64,000 nucleotides of DNA from Adenophora triphylla var. japonica (GCA_022495995.1 JAFEMH010002556.1:124001-188000), one strand, 5' to 3'; positions 13,096 to 24,692 are shown, counted from the stretch's first letter. The notes: generated by a model not told the origin, from the sequence alone. Numbers and translations are program-made.

Positions 13096-13384
13096 CTCCC
13101 TCCGTCCCACTCGAAGTGTCACTTTTTACCCAAAAGGGTGTCCCGTTTATAGTATCACCTTTCCTAAAAAGGAAATATTTTATTAATATTATATTATCCC
13201 ATCCACTATTCCCTACACTAATTCTCTCTCCTCTACACTCACAACACCTTTTAAATTCATTATTTCCTTCACTAATTATCTCTCCTATTTTCAAATTACA
13301 CTCACAATATTTTTTCTTTCCACACTTTTTCTTAATTTGCGTGTCACCCCTAAAAGGGTGACACTCTTGGCGGAACGGAGGGAG
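13096..13384. mobile_element. Stowaway MITE, second of a tandem pair
   Basis: 289 bp with ends CTCCCTCCGTCCCAC and GGAACGGAGGGAG, followed by TA. It is inserted exactly at the terminal TA of the preceding MITE and lies in the opposite internal orientation (CT-rich versus GA-rich plus strand). Confidence 0.85.
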
Positions 13385-13496
13385 TATACTATAAATGTTG
13401 CTTTAGGGTTTTGGCAATGAGACAAAAATTGTGGTATGGTAGGTTTTACAAAAAGTAAAATAAAGGGAAATTTGTATTTTCAATTCTCAAGATATA

Positions 13497-13715
13497 CTCC
13501 CTCCGTCCCAGCCGAAAAGGCACTTTTGGTCAACAGAAGTTAAGTTTGACCCACACATTAACGCAAATCTAATCATTCTAATGAAATTTTAAAATTTGTT
13601 ATTGATAAATCATTTAGTGACTTATCAATAACAATTTTTAGAATTTCAAAAGGATAATTCGATTTGCATTAGTATTTCGTGGTCAAAGCTTAACTTCACC
13701 AAAAGCCCTTTTCAA
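13497..13715. mobile_element. Foldback Stowaway MITE with a broken right end
   Basis: The left end CTCCCTCCGTCCCAGCCG follows TA, and the inner arms pair (TTGGTCAACAGAAGTTAAG with the inverted right arm). The right end stops at about CCAAAAGCCCTTTT without the GGGACGGAGGGAG terminus, so it is probably immobile. Confidence 0.65.
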
Positions 13716-13936
13716 AGCTATGAAAGAATCATTAGGGTAGGGTAGGGCCACTACAAACCTACGCGCGCTAGCGTACTAGCAGTTCTACAGTAATAAAATG
13801 AGCATTGTAGGATAGTATTTTTTTTTGAGCATTGTAGGATAGTATTGTTCCTACATCACCAGGTGTGATGTCAAAAGGGGATGTTTGACCGTTGGGGTAA
13901 AAGTTACTTTTTGCCCCCAATTTCTTCACGCATATA

Positions 13937-14222
13937 CTTTCTCCGTCCCATCAAAATTGAGATCAAATTTTTGGATACGTGAATTAAGAAAAAGTAAGAG
14001 AAAAAAAAAGTGAAAGAAAATGTTGTGAGTATGAAGAATTAAATAGAAGAGAGAATGAGTGGGAGGAATAGTTAGGAGAGAATGTTGTGAGTGTAAAAGT
14101 GAAATAGGAGAGAGAATGAGTGGAGTAAATAGTGAAAATTCCTTTGCCATTTTGGATAGTATCAGTTTGGCTGGAACGGACCAAAAAGGAAATAAGTATC
14201 AGTTTTGATGGGACGAAGGGAG
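13937..14222. mobile_element. Stowaway MITE with empty-site proof
   Basis: 286 bp with ends CTTTCTCCGTCCCATC and GATGGGACGAAGGGAG. The flanks GCATATA and TATAGTCC match the uninterrupted GCATATATAGTCC near 8214 in the paralogous segment, showing TA duplication on insertion. Confidence 0.9.
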
Positions 14223-14562
14223 TATAGTCCATGTGTATGACCTATTTATCCTTGACGTTTAGCATTTTTTATGGTTTCGTTTCTAACTAATTTTGTGAAC
14301 GTTTTTGTCTTTGACCTACCTATATAAATTTTCATGTAGTTCTTCTGTCCACTTTTCGTCAATTTTTCCGTTAACTTTGCTTATGTGGCAGTAATGGGGG
14401 TTGAAACCGTAAAATGTTAAACTCTAGACCCTAAAAAATAAATTTTAAAGTTACAAAACACCCCCTCTCTTCCTTTAAAACCTAAATCAGTTTACATAAT
14501 AAATAAGAAGAAATAAAAAATCAAACTTTGTTTTTTTTTTGATCTTTTACAAAAAAAGGGCT

Positions 14563-14576
14563 AATAATAATAATAA

Positions 14577-14628
<52 letters not shown>

Positions 14629-14719
14629 TATTAATAATAATAATAATAAAATAATAATAATAATAAAATAATAATAATAATAATAAATAATAATAATAAT
14701 AATAATAATAATATAATAA

Positions 14720-14780
<61 letters not shown>

Positions 14781-14843
14781 TTAATAAAATAGTAATAATA
14801 ATAGTAATAATAAAATAATAATAATAATAAAATAATAATAAAT
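14563..14843. repeat. Compound (TAA)n microsatellite in left MULE arm
   Basis: About 280 bp of TAA units with ATA and AAATA interruptions. It mirrors the TTA array at 15503-15653 in the right arm. Confidence 0.9.
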
Positions 14844-14973
14844 GTCAAACAATATTTTAATGTATTTTTAAATTTATTATTTTTGAATATTCATTTTGAG
14901 ACGGAGGAAATATCGAATATTATTTCCAAACAACAAATCCATTTCTCTTTCCAATCAATCGCCTCCCATCGCG

Positions 14974-15237
14974 ATGGTTTCTGGTGGCGGAGGAGGTGGA
15001 TGGCAAGAAGCAATAAATACGCCTCTCTCAATTTCTCAGCCGTTGCCGTTGCCGTCGCCGTCGCCTCCTCCGTCTCCATCTCCTTCGCCTCTTCCTCTGC
15101 ATCATTATCAGAAGCCGCAGCAACAATACCCAGATCAAATTTGGTCCCAAAAGCCCGACTCAATTTCTCTCCGCCCGCTCGGTCATGGCTCCCATCTCCG
15201 AACCTCTGAACCCCAAATCCCAGATCTGAGATTTTGA
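14974..15237 (+). pseudogene. Captured gene fragment, proline-rich N-terminus
   Basis: An 87-codon open frame from ATG 14974 begins MVSGGGGGGWQEAINTPLS, continues with a Pro/Ser/Leu-rich stretch, then HHYQKPQQQ, and ends at TGA 15237. Base composition contrasts sharply with the AT-rich surroundings, and it lies between inverted repeats, so it looks like the 5' end of a host gene acquired by a MULE. A GT-rich intron-like stretch follows (AGGTTTGTGAAG at 15251). I do not recognise the parent gene. It could be expressed from a promoter in the arm, but nothing here shows that. Confidence 0.5.
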
Positions 15238-15501
15238 AGATGAAATTCCAGGTTTGTGAAGAAAAAAATCATCTTTAATTTTAGCAAAGATAATTGTGAT
15301 TTGGTGTAGTTTTAGGATAAATTCCTTTTTTTTATTGTATGAGTTGAGAATAATTGAAGTGGGTATACTCAGTTTGTGTTTGAATTTGTTTATGGTGTGT
15401 GATGGTGTGGTGGTGACGACATGATCATGGCAGCTTGGTGGTGGTGGAGCTGCCATTAACATTGCAAAATTCGAGCAAAAATGGGATTTGGATATTGACC
15501 A

Positions 15502-15502
<1 letters not shown>

Positions 15503-15541
<39 letters not shown>

Positions 15542-15653
15542 TTATTAATATTTTATTATTATTATTATTTTATTATTATTATTATTTTATTATTATTATT
15601 ATTATTATTATTAATATTTTATTATTATTATTATTTTATTATTATTATTATCA
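15503..15653. repeat. (ATT)n microsatellite in right MULE arm
   Basis: About 150 bp of TTA units with interruptions, the inverted counterpart of the 14563-14843 array. Confidence 0.9.
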
Positions 15654-16044
15654 TCCCTTTTTTGTCAAAGACCAAAAAAAAATCAAAGTTTGATTTTTTA
15701 TTTCTTCTTATTTATTATGTAAACTGATTTAGGTTTTAAAGAAAGAGAGGGGCTGTTTTGTAACTTTAAAATTTATTTATAGGGTCTAGAGTTTAACATT
15801 TTACGGTGTCAACCCCCATTACTGCCACATAAGCAAAGCTAACGGAGAAATTGATGAAAAGAGGACGGAAGGACTACATGAAAAATTATATAGGTAGGTC
15901 AAGGACGGAAACGTTCATAAAAATTAGTTAGGGACGAAACCGTAAAAAATGCTAAACGTCAGGGACTAAATAGGTACTTAATTCATAGTATGTGTGTTGT
16001 AGCCTCTCTTACTATAGTCAGGAATATGCAATGACAATGGCAAA

Positions 16045-16620
16045 TAGGGGTGTGCAAAAAAATCGGAAAATCGAAAAAAACGGATCGAAACCGAGAAGAC
16101 TGGACTGAAAAAATCGAAACCGACAAAACCGAAATGCTAATGGTTTTTACCATTTAAAAATCGAAACTTTCGGTTTCGGTTTTGGTTTCAAATGAAAAAC
16201 CGAGCCGATAAAATCGAACCGGACCGATATTATTAAAACGACGTGTCATTTTAATATATATATAAATTTCATCTTCTCATCTTGCTTTGGAGTTAAAACT
16301 ATACTTACGGTAGTTTAACTGTTATTTGTAGTGGCAGGTGAAACACTTAAATTTGTCATGAAAAACTTAAGTACTTTAGTATTGCATCTTTTCTCATCTT
16401 GCTTTGTTAATGAGGGATTAATAAATTTCATCTTGCTGAATATAACTATCATAATCCAATCATCAATATATGCATGTTCTTCTCATCTTGTTGAAACCGA
16501 ACGACACCGAACCAAACTGAAACCGAATAAAATCGAAACCGAATAAAACCGAAGCTTAATGGTTTTAAAATACAAAAATCGATATCTTTCGGTTCGGTTT
16601 CGATTTTAAAATGCATTTAT
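16045..16620. mobile_element. hAT-type element, one end clear
   Basis: It begins TAGGGGTGTGCAAAAAA and carries dense AACCGA and TCGGTT motifs at 16080-16235 and again inverted at 16490-16610. No transposase frame. The right boundary is uncertain: it could extend to about 16740. Confidence 0.5.
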
Positions 16621-17169
16621 CAGTTATTTAACAAAAAAAATATTTTTTTTTTAATATGAAAATAATAAAAAAGTAATTCTTTGTAATATTCAAGATATTT
16701 TTTTTGTAATATCCAACTTGTGTAATTTTTTTTTTTTTTGTAATATCTATATTTCAAAAGTAGTGTTTGGTAGATGCTTCAATAGTTAATTATAACATGA
16801 TTTTTTTGTTAAGAAGTGAGGAATATGTTTTTTTATGTTTTATTCTTTTAGAAAACATAATTAATTGCATTTGTAATAAGTTTGTCACTATATATTTTGA
16901 ACTTGTCCATCGTAAAAATAGGCATTTATTTTGGGACAGAAAAAATAAAAAAAAATAATGAAGTTTAAAAATTATTATTGATATTCAGTATTAATTTTAG
17001 AATTTAATAAGTATAATCAATGTTATGTTTGTAATTAGGGGTTTTTACCAATAAATCCTTGAGATAGGGTTATATTTACTAATAAAAATATAACATTTCA
17101 AATTTTATCTTAGGATCCCTGGGTTTAAATCAAAACCCCCGTAGAGTCCCTGACCTTCTTTATTATAAT

Positions 17170-17540
17170 TATAAATGTCAAAAGCGCCCCACCTCCCCCA
17201 CTCAAAGGCACGCCATCACTCTCCCCGGCTTCTTAAATAGTGTCGGTAAATCGTCTCCTCCGACACCATCTCTTCTGTTCCCGCATGAGCTGTGAAATTA
17301 AGAGAGACAACAAAAATCAATCGAATTAATAACCAACCTATTAAACCCATGAACACCAAAGGAAGAAGATCAAAAAACAGTCATTATTTTCGCCTGGGTT
17401 CACAAGTGAGAACGGCGGCCAAAACGGACAAATCAGGTGCGGCTGACTTTGTGCCGACGAGGAGTGATTTCGATAGTCTCGAGGAACAAACCAATGAAGA
17501 AGATGGAATATTAATTGTTGATTTACGTTTTGTCCGATGA
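17170..17540 (+). pseudogene. Gene-like fragment inside MULE
   Basis: A GC-richer stretch includes an open frame from ATG 17292 to 17540 of 82 residues (ends EEQTNEEDGILIVDLRFVR). Its middle part, GSQVRTAAKTDKSG, is not recognised. Leader-like CTCC-rich sequence precedes it. It is interpreted as a captured exon, with no functional claim. Confidence 0.35.
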
Positions 17541-18001
17541 AATTGAGGTACAAGATTTAAGAAATTGGGTTTTGAAATGAGGGTATGGGTAGTTTTTCAA
17601 TTTTTTGTTTCAGTTGGTAAAATTGACAGAAATTGAAGAAGTGAGCTTTGGATGATGATGACGGAGAAGAAAGCAATGTGATATAGAGAGAGAAAGAGAT
17701 TACGCGTAGAGAGAGAATGGTAGGGATATTTATTATAAAAAGGCGTCAGAGGATTTATTGGTAAATTGAATAAATGAGAAATGTTTTTCACACTTTTAAA
17801 ATTGTGAGGTCAGTTTCACAGTTATTTATGAATGTGAAATGGTTTGGTTTTTGACCTTTCTAAAGCGGAAGCGTGATGTCAATTTCACGGTTAATTTGGT
17901 ACTTAGTATGTTTGGTTTACCCGTTATTTATTAGTTGTTGATGATTGTTTGTGCCTTATTGTGAGGTCAATTTCTCGGTTATAGTTATGAATGTTATTTT
18001 T

Positions 18002-18375
18002 GTGTCATTCCTTTAGGACAAGCGTAGAACAAGTTTCACGGTTGTTGGGTTTGATGTAAATAAGCTGTGTAATGATTTTCCACAGTTATTGTGCATAGCT
18101 TGTGAATTCCATTTCACGGTTATTTTTATGTCATTCCTTTAGGACAAGCGTAGAACAAGTTTCACGGTTGTTGGGTTTGATGTAAATAAGCGTGTAATGA
18201 TTTTCACGATTATTGTGCATAACTGTGAATTTCATTTCACGGTTATTTTTATGTCATTCCTTTAGGACAACTGTAGAACAACTTTCACGATTGTTGGGTT
18301 TGATGTAAATAACTGTGTAATGATTTTCACAGTTATTGTGCATAAGCTTGTGTAATGATTTGCACATTTCTAAGG
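18002..18375. repeat. ~125-bp tandem repeat in MULE
   Basis: TGTCATTCCTTTAGGACAA starts units at about 18002, 18129 and 18252. Each unit contains TTTCACGGTTGTTGGGTTTG and ends near TTCATTTCACGGTTATT. A fourth, decayed unit follows. Related short words start at about 17810. Confidence 0.8.
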
Positions 18376-19299
18376 TGAGAATTATGTTTGTGCACAACTG
18401 TGAGGTCAATTTCTCAGTTATAGTTATGTGTGTTGAGGTCACTTTCTCAGTTATTGTGCATAACTGTGTGATAAATTTCTCTGTTTTTATGTCATTCTTT
18501 TATAAAATAAAAGTGAGATCTATTTTACAGTTGTTGAAAAATAAATATCGTGTTTCTAAGTAAGATATATGTTTATGACCTAAGTTAGATTTTTATAAGT
18601 GAAATAATTTTAGTGAAATATTGAATAAGTTAGATTTTTGATTTCTAGATTTTGGGATATTGCATTTTACAATTTTGATGAAAAAAATAAGGAAAAAGAG
18701 AAAGAGGAGAGAGAAAATGAGGAGAGAGTTTATTTCTTAAAATGTGGGATATTGCATTTTAAAATCACATGTTAGAGATAACAGGAGGATACAAAAAGCC
18801 TTCTCCAACTGACTTTTTTTTTCTCTAATTCTGCTTAGTTGTTAAACACAGATGGGGAAGAAGGAGCTGCCATGTTTGTTTATTTGTATGATAACCATAC
18901 GCATAGAATGCATTCACATTAATTTTTTTTATTAACGTGCGTGCACCACCAAGGGTAGTTTGGACAAAAAAAAATTGAAGGACTTATTAACAAGTTTTAA
19001 AAATGTCTGTCCTTATTGTTTGTTTTCATTTGACTGAGGGACTTATTGGTCAAAGCCTCTTGTAATTATTTATCAAAATCCATCACATTATCCCATTGTT
19101 TTTTCAGCAACAACTGTAGTTAAAGTTAGGGTAGGGCTAGGTGGCAAGAAAGAAAATACAGTATTCTTCAAATATCACATACACTCCCTTTGTCTCACTC
19201 ACATTTAATGACATGTTCCCTCCTACGCCACTACAAACCCACGCGTGCCAAGTCGTACTACCCGTTCTTCTTTCTTCTTTGTGTGTCTGAATTTCTATA

Positions 19300-19592
19300 T
19301 TCCCTCCGGCCCACCAAAATTAAATTGAGATAAAATTTTTGGGCACGCAAATTAAGAAAAAGTAAGAAAGAGAAAAAATAAAAAAAAATGTTATGAGTAT
19401 GAAGAATTAAATAGGAGAGAAAATGAGTGGGAGGAATAATTAGGAGAGAAAATGTTGTGAGTGTAAAAGTGAAATAGGAGAGAGAATGAATGGGGTAAAT
19501 AATAAAGATTCCCTTGTCATTTTGGAAAGTATCAGTTTGGCTGGAACGGACCAAAAAAGAAATAAGTATCAGTTTTGGTGGGACGGAGGGAG
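19300..19592. mobile_element. Stowaway MITE
   Basis: 293 bp flanked by TA, with ends TTCCCTCCGGCCCACC and GGTGGGACGGAGGGAG. It is closely related to the element at 13937-14222: both share the CAGTTTGGCTGGAACGGACC block. Confidence 0.85.
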
Positions 19593-19638
19593 TATACACT
19601 ACCTATTCAATCTTTTCGATGTTTGAGAAAAAAATATA

Positions 19639-19885
19639 CTCCCTCCTCCGTCCCACAATAATATCGAAAATTTTTCCTTTTGGGCGTTCCACAATAATCA
19701 ATAATTTCTCAAAATAGAAATGAGATCCACTTTTCTCTACTCACAACACTTTTTAAATTTACTATTCTCTCCACTCATTCTCTCTCCTATTTTACTTTTA
19801 CACTCACAACACATTACCTTTATCACTTTTTACCTTAATCTCTGTATCGGGGCAAAAATTCTATATAATCGCGGGACGGAGAGAG
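19639..19885. mobile_element. Stowaway MITE, first of a tandem pair
   Basis: 247 bp with ends CTCCCTCCTCCGTCCCAC (a 3-base CTC insertion) and GGGACGGAGAGAG. It shares the TA at 19886-19887 with the next element. Confidence 0.8.
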
Positions 19886-19887
19886 TA

Positions 19888-20121
19888 CTTCCTCCGTTCC
19901 ACAAATATATGTATTTTTTGGAAGGGTACGAAAATTAAGAAAAAAAGTGAAAAAATGATGTGTTATGAGTATAGATGGTTGGGTAGAAGAAAGAAAGTGG
20001 AGTAAGTGGGTAATGGTTGTGAGTAGAGAGAAGTGGATCCCAATTCCATTTTAGAAAAGTGTAGATTATTATGAGACGTCCAAAAAGAATAATTTTACAG
20101 ATTATCGTGAAACGGATGGAG
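19888..20121. mobile_element. Stowaway MITE, second of a tandem pair
   Basis: 234 bp with ends CTTCCTCCGTTCCAC and GAAACGGATGGAG, followed by TA. It abuts the previous MITE with a single shared TA. Confidence 0.75.
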
Positions 20122-20228
20122 TAAAAAATAACTTCACATTTAGCTATATTAGGATCATTAGAGTAGATGATGATATTTGTGTTTTGGGTCCACTTTGCAT
20201 ACAATCAATACAAAAATTTTAATAAATA

Positions 20229-20507
20229 CTCCCTTCGTCCCAACATAATTCATTTTTTTCATTGCACGCAAATTAAAAAAATGGGTGAGAAGAAAAAATA
20301 TTGTGAGTGTAATTTGAAAATAGGAGAGAGAATGAGTGGAGGAAATAGTAAATTATAATGGTGTTGTGAGTATTAAAATAATATAGGAGAGAGAATGAGT
20401 GGAGGAAATAATAAAGATTCTTTGCCAAAAAAGAAAAGTGAAAGCTTTTAACGGGATACCCAAAATGACAAAATGGAAAGCTTCTACTTCTACCAGGACG
20501 AAGGGAG
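20229..20507. mobile_element. Stowaway MITE
   Basis: 279 bp between TA sites, with ends CTCCCTTCGTCCCAAC and CCAGGACGAAGGGAG. Confidence 0.85.
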
Positions 20508-20797
20508 TATTTAGTTGTTTTTGTACCCTTATTTTTAAAAATGAAATCAAAGTCATTACTTGTTACTTGTAGACAAATTAAAAAAAAAAAACAAGTACTA
20601 AATACTTACTTATAGACTGCATCTATTAATATTCATTAATTTATTTATGAGACCTAATGTTTTTTACTTTTTTTTTTATCACAAAATCAATTTTTATTAA
20701 ATTATATGACAAAATTTGTAAAAAATAGACAACAAGCTATACGTTTAAAGTATAAAATAGGTATGAATAAAAAATATTAATATGTTTAGAATTTAAC

Positions 20798-21996
20798 GGA
20801 TCTTTTCTCAAATAATACATTTTTAAAATTTTATTTACCAAAGTGACTTACAGTTCAAACTTTTTCCCAAAATGTCTCACTTTTTGAAACTCGCTACACC
20901 GTGTAGCGAGTTTATAATTTTTTCGATTAAAATCGCTACACGGTGTAGCGATTTTAAATTTACTAAATTTTATTTTAATATTTATGCTATTTAAAAAAAA
21001 AATTGTAATCGCTACAGGAAGTAGCGATTTCAAATTAAGGTCAACCAAACAAAATTCCACCAAACAAAGTAAAGTTTGTAAGTACTTCCTCCCACTTTAA
21101 ATTACAAAATATTAATATAAAAATTATGTATTAATAAAGAAAACTAAATAGAAATATTATTTTTTTCATCTCAAATAAATATTTTAAAAAATGTACTTCT
21201 ATAAAAAAATTTATATTTTTCATTTCAAAAATAAATATTACTTTCGACTCAAAATGAATAACCTAAAAATAATACTACATTTTTTGTCCAAATAAATGAG
21301 CATTACTTCCTTCGTCTCAATGAATATTTTAAAAAATAATAATCTTCATTTGCCTCAAAAATTAATATCATATTTTGAGACGAAGACACTAAAATTACAA
21401 ACATTAATTTTAGAGACGAATGAAGTAGTATTAATTTTTAAAATATTCATTGGGATGAAGGAAGTAATGCTCATTTTTTTGGGATAAAAAATGTAGTATT
21501 ATTTTTTGGTTATTCATTTTGAGTCGAAAGCAATATTTATTTTTGAAATGAAAAATATAATTTTTTTTTAGAAGTACATTTTTTAAAATATTTATTTGAG
21601 ATGGAAAAAAAATGTTTTTATTTAGTTTTCTTTATTAATACATAATTTTTATATTATTATTTTGTAATTTAAAGTGGGAGGAAGTACGTACAAACTTTAC
21701 TTAGGTTTGGTGGAATTTTGTTTGGTTGACCTTAATTTGAAATCGCTACTTCTTTGAAATCGCTACTTCCTGTAGCGATTTCAAATTTAGTTTTTTTTTT
21801 AAATAGCATAAATATTAAAATAAAATTTAGTAAATTTAAAATCGCTACACCGTGTAGCGATTTTAACCGAAAAAAATTATAAACTCGCTACACGATATAG
21901 CAAGTTTCAAAAAGTGGGACATTTTGGTAAAAGTTTGAACAGTAAGTCACTTTGGTAAATAAAATTTTAAAAATGCATTATTTGAGAAAAAAAATC
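20798..21996. mobile_element. Foldback MULE-like element (1.2-kb palindrome)
   Basis: 1199 bp flanked by an exact 10-bp duplication AGAATTTAAC at 20788-20797 and 21997-22006. The two arms of about 590 bp are near-perfect inverted copies meeting at about 21395. Each arm contains three short palindromic words of the type CGCTACACCGTGTAGCG or CGCTACAGGAAGTAGCG. No coding capacity. The superfamily call rests on the 9-10 bp duplication and the long terminal inverted repeats. Confidence 0.8.
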
Positions 21997-22006
21997 AGAA
22001 TTTAAC

Positions 22007-22536
22007 AATATATTAAGAAAATATCAACAAATTCAACAACAAAGTGACTAATAATAATTATAATATATAAAAAGTAGAGTTGAAAAGAACATAACATATT
22101 AAAAAATGAAATAATACGTTGCCAAATTTTTGACTTCTTTAAATAATTTTAATATTATATAAAATATGATTGGAGGTTTTTTTTTTTTTTTTAAATGAAG
22201 GAAAATTAATGAATCATATGTGATTTGGTTATTTTCCTATAAAATAGAAAGATAAAAATTATGAATATAAGTAACTTAAAAAACATGATAATATAAATTA
22301 AAATTATTTATAATTACTCAAAAAAATATTTTTTATTAAATAAATAAGTATTTTAATTGCATTTTATGATATTATCATAACTATTTAAATTTTATTTAAT
22401 ATAACAAATGTAGCAAAAAAATAAAACTTGTAGTGAATATAAAATTAAATCCTATGTACTTAAGTATTTCATTAACTCCTTCAAATATGGGAGGATAACT
22501 ATGCTAATTATTTACAAGAGTTGTAGTGAATAAAAG
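22007..22536. other. AT-rich spacer
   Basis: No gene or bounded element seen. Confidence 0.3.
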
Positions 22537-22700
22537 TTTGACGGAATGCCGTAATTTGAATTGAAAAAGTTTGACGAAATGTCACGTACTCAACATAATT
22601 GGCTGGCGAAATGCAGTACATTTCTGAAAATTGGGGCAAACTACCCTATCTAACAAGGTACTATAGGCGACGTACAACCTTCCAAAATATAAAGGATAGG
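22537..22700. repeat. Direct repeat flanking the Tat remnant (left copy)
   Basis: It begins GACGGAATGCCGTAATTTGA and recurs at 24062-24200, reaching TCTAACAAGGTACTATRGGCGAC. The two copies bracket the antisense-gene remnant, which suggests parts of one decayed Tat element. Bases 22780-22830 also resemble the terminus of the foldback element at 20798. Confidence 0.6.
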
Positions 22701-22895
22701 CGAAATGCCCAATATCGAGCAAAAACATATTGGCGAGATACTACATTTATGCAAGAGCAAGGCGAAATAACGAATTTTTTCTCAAATAATCATTTTTTAC
22801 TTTTTTATTTACCAAAATGACTCACTGTTCAAATTAGAAAAAAAAAAATGAAAATGTTTCAAAACGGCACGCAGGCCTCAAATAACAATAATGTT

Positions 22896-23575
22896 TTAAA
22901 GCGAAGCAGCCCTATCCCTAGCAACTTCAGCCTTCCTATTCTCAACTCGTTGTTCTACTGCAAATGATTCATCAAGATAGCCATCAAATGCATTGTTCTC
23001 CTCAGCTGGCGGCGCTTCCCAAGTGGGATTCCCCATTTCGCTATCAAATTGGGCGAGCTCCTTCAATTCTCTCTCATCAAAAGGCAATTTGGGATGGCCG
23101 AGCTTAGCCAAATCGCCATGCACATGCTCAGAAAGCCACTTAACTACCCTATCTTCGGGAACTCCATCTCCTAGGGCATTCCGCGAAGTCATGAGCGCAA
23201 AGCGCTGAAGCAGGTCAAAGTTTTTCTCCTCTGCGTCAGCTTGGAACTGAGACGAAGACTTGTATCCCGCCAAAACATTTTCAGCGGCTTGCTCTAACTC
23301 CTTGACCTGAGCGACTTTGTCAGCATTTTGGTGAGCGAGATCGGAGATGATAAGATCAGCCTCAGCCTTGGCGAGCTCAAGTTCCTTCTTTGCCTCCACA
23401 GCGGCATCCCTATCCGCCTTAAAGCTAACTATCTGCAGGCGAAGTGCCTCATTTTCCTGCTCAACGGCGGATTTATCCAACAGAAACTGATCCCATTTCT
23501 TTTTCAAGGAAGCAGCTCCCTTTCTAGCGTCTGAAAGTTTTTGGGCGACTTCAACCTTGGCGGACTCAACAGAAA
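22896..23575 (-). pseudogene. Remnant of a Tat-element antisense gene (coiled-coil C-terminal part)
   Basis: The minus-strand frame is open from about 23575 (VESAKVEVAQKLSDARKG) to the stop at 22896. A long Lys/Glu/Ala heptad-rich region is followed by VVKWLSEHVHGDL, GHPKLPFDERELKELAQFD and PTWEAPPAEE. The same order (coiled coil, then a GHP-P-ELA block, then a P-W-PP block) is seen in exon 3 of the antisense gene at 59937-60761. I infer a second, older Tat element of a different subfamily. The upstream exons are missing and the sequence beyond 23580 is unrelated. Confidence 0.6.
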
Positions 23576-24061
23576 AAATGGATTAGACAAAATGACAAAA
23601 TTTGTAAAATATAGACAAGTTATACTTCTTATCATCGCTATAACATTTTTGAGCAATTTAGCATCTCTTGCCAAAACGTATTCTTTTGGACTAGTTGGAT
23701 TAATGGACATTTTCAGATATCTCATTGAGAGCAGCAAGCAACATTTCAATCCTAATTACCGTATTAAAGGTTGAATAATTGTTTATATCAAGAATTCAAG
23801 ATCAAATATGTTTTAGTTGGTGATATAATATGCAGGAATTTGCAAGTTATTCCAATAATGATCAATCTATTTCTTGGCGTCAAACCTCAATCACAATTTC
23901 TTACTATATTTTCTTCGTATATGGGAAACGTAATATCCTACGTGACCCTATACTTACAAATCCAGATACCACAAGTTAGCGGTGGAGCTAGAAATTTATA
24001 GAAACGAGGGCCAAATTACATGGTGGAATACCAACTTGGCATAAATGGGGGCAACTATATT
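23576..24061. other. Unassigned sequence
   Basis: Short plus-strand frames at 23541-23774 and 23771-24001 have no recognised family. AGCGGTGGAGCTAGAAATTT near 23980 resembles a hAT terminus. Confidence 0.3.
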
Positions 24062-24444
24062 ATACAGAATGCCGTAATTTGAATTGAAAAAGTTTGGCGA
24101 AATGTAACATTCTCAACAAAATTGGCTAGCGAAATGCCGTACATCTCTGAAAATTTTGGGGCAAACTTCCCTATCTAACAAGGTACTATGGGCGACGTGC
24201 AATGCAACACCTCCTAAGACAACAAGAAAACATGAAAAAGGCGAGCACCCAAAAGTTATCTTAATCTTTTCTGATGTAATTTTAGAATTTTATTTAACGA
24301 ATTTATCCTTCCAATCCAATAGAAGGATAGTTTTTTTTAACCAATATGTTAATGCTCGTTAAGTTTTCAACTAATATGTTAAAGTTGTTGACATTTTGAA
24401 AAATGTGAAAGTTGAGTGAGAATATTTTGGAAAAAAAAAAATTC

Positions 24445-24692
24445 AATGAGAAGATTTTAGAAAAATGCTAAAGTTGAGTGAGAAAAACCTAATTTTGGCA
24501 TCTATTTATACACGCCCTTAACCCAGGTCTCAGCCCAGTCCCATTCTCTCTCTCTCTCTCTCTCTCTCAATGAGAAGATTTTAGAAAAATGCTAAAGTTG
24601 AGTGAGAAAAACCTAATTTTGGCATCTATTTATACATGCCCTTAACCCGGGTCTCAGCCCAGTCCCATTCTCTCTCTCTCTCTCTCCCACAC

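Larger units (their letters stand above)
14240..15984. mobile_element. Probable Pack-MULE with ~500-bp terminal inverted repeats
   Basis: The left arm from 14240 (ACCTATTTATCC) and the right arm ending about 15975-15984 (inverted ACCTATTTAGTCC) match for roughly 330 bp, continue through AAAACCTAAATCAG and TCAAACTTTG blocks, and end in TAA/TTA arrays. The likely 9-bp duplication is imperfect (ATGTGTATG and CATAGTATG). No transposase is present. The core at 14883-15480 is GC-richer, non-repetitive, gene-like sequence. The paralogous 8-kb segment lacks the element. Confidence 0.7.
17038..19059. mobile_element. MULE (possible Pack-MULE)
   Basis: 2022 bp with an exact 9-bp duplication TTGTAATTA at 17029-17037 and 19060-19068. 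The ends are GGGGTTTTTACCAATAAAT and inverted GAGGCTTTGACCAATAAGT. The site is empty in the paralogous segment near 9013-9031. No transposase. Bases 17170-17540 are GC-richer and gene-like. Confidence 0.85.

Noticed and set aside
14561..14848. Frame of Ile, Tyr and Leu runs
   Set aside because: Read through the TAA/TTA array; the same holds for 15488-15727.
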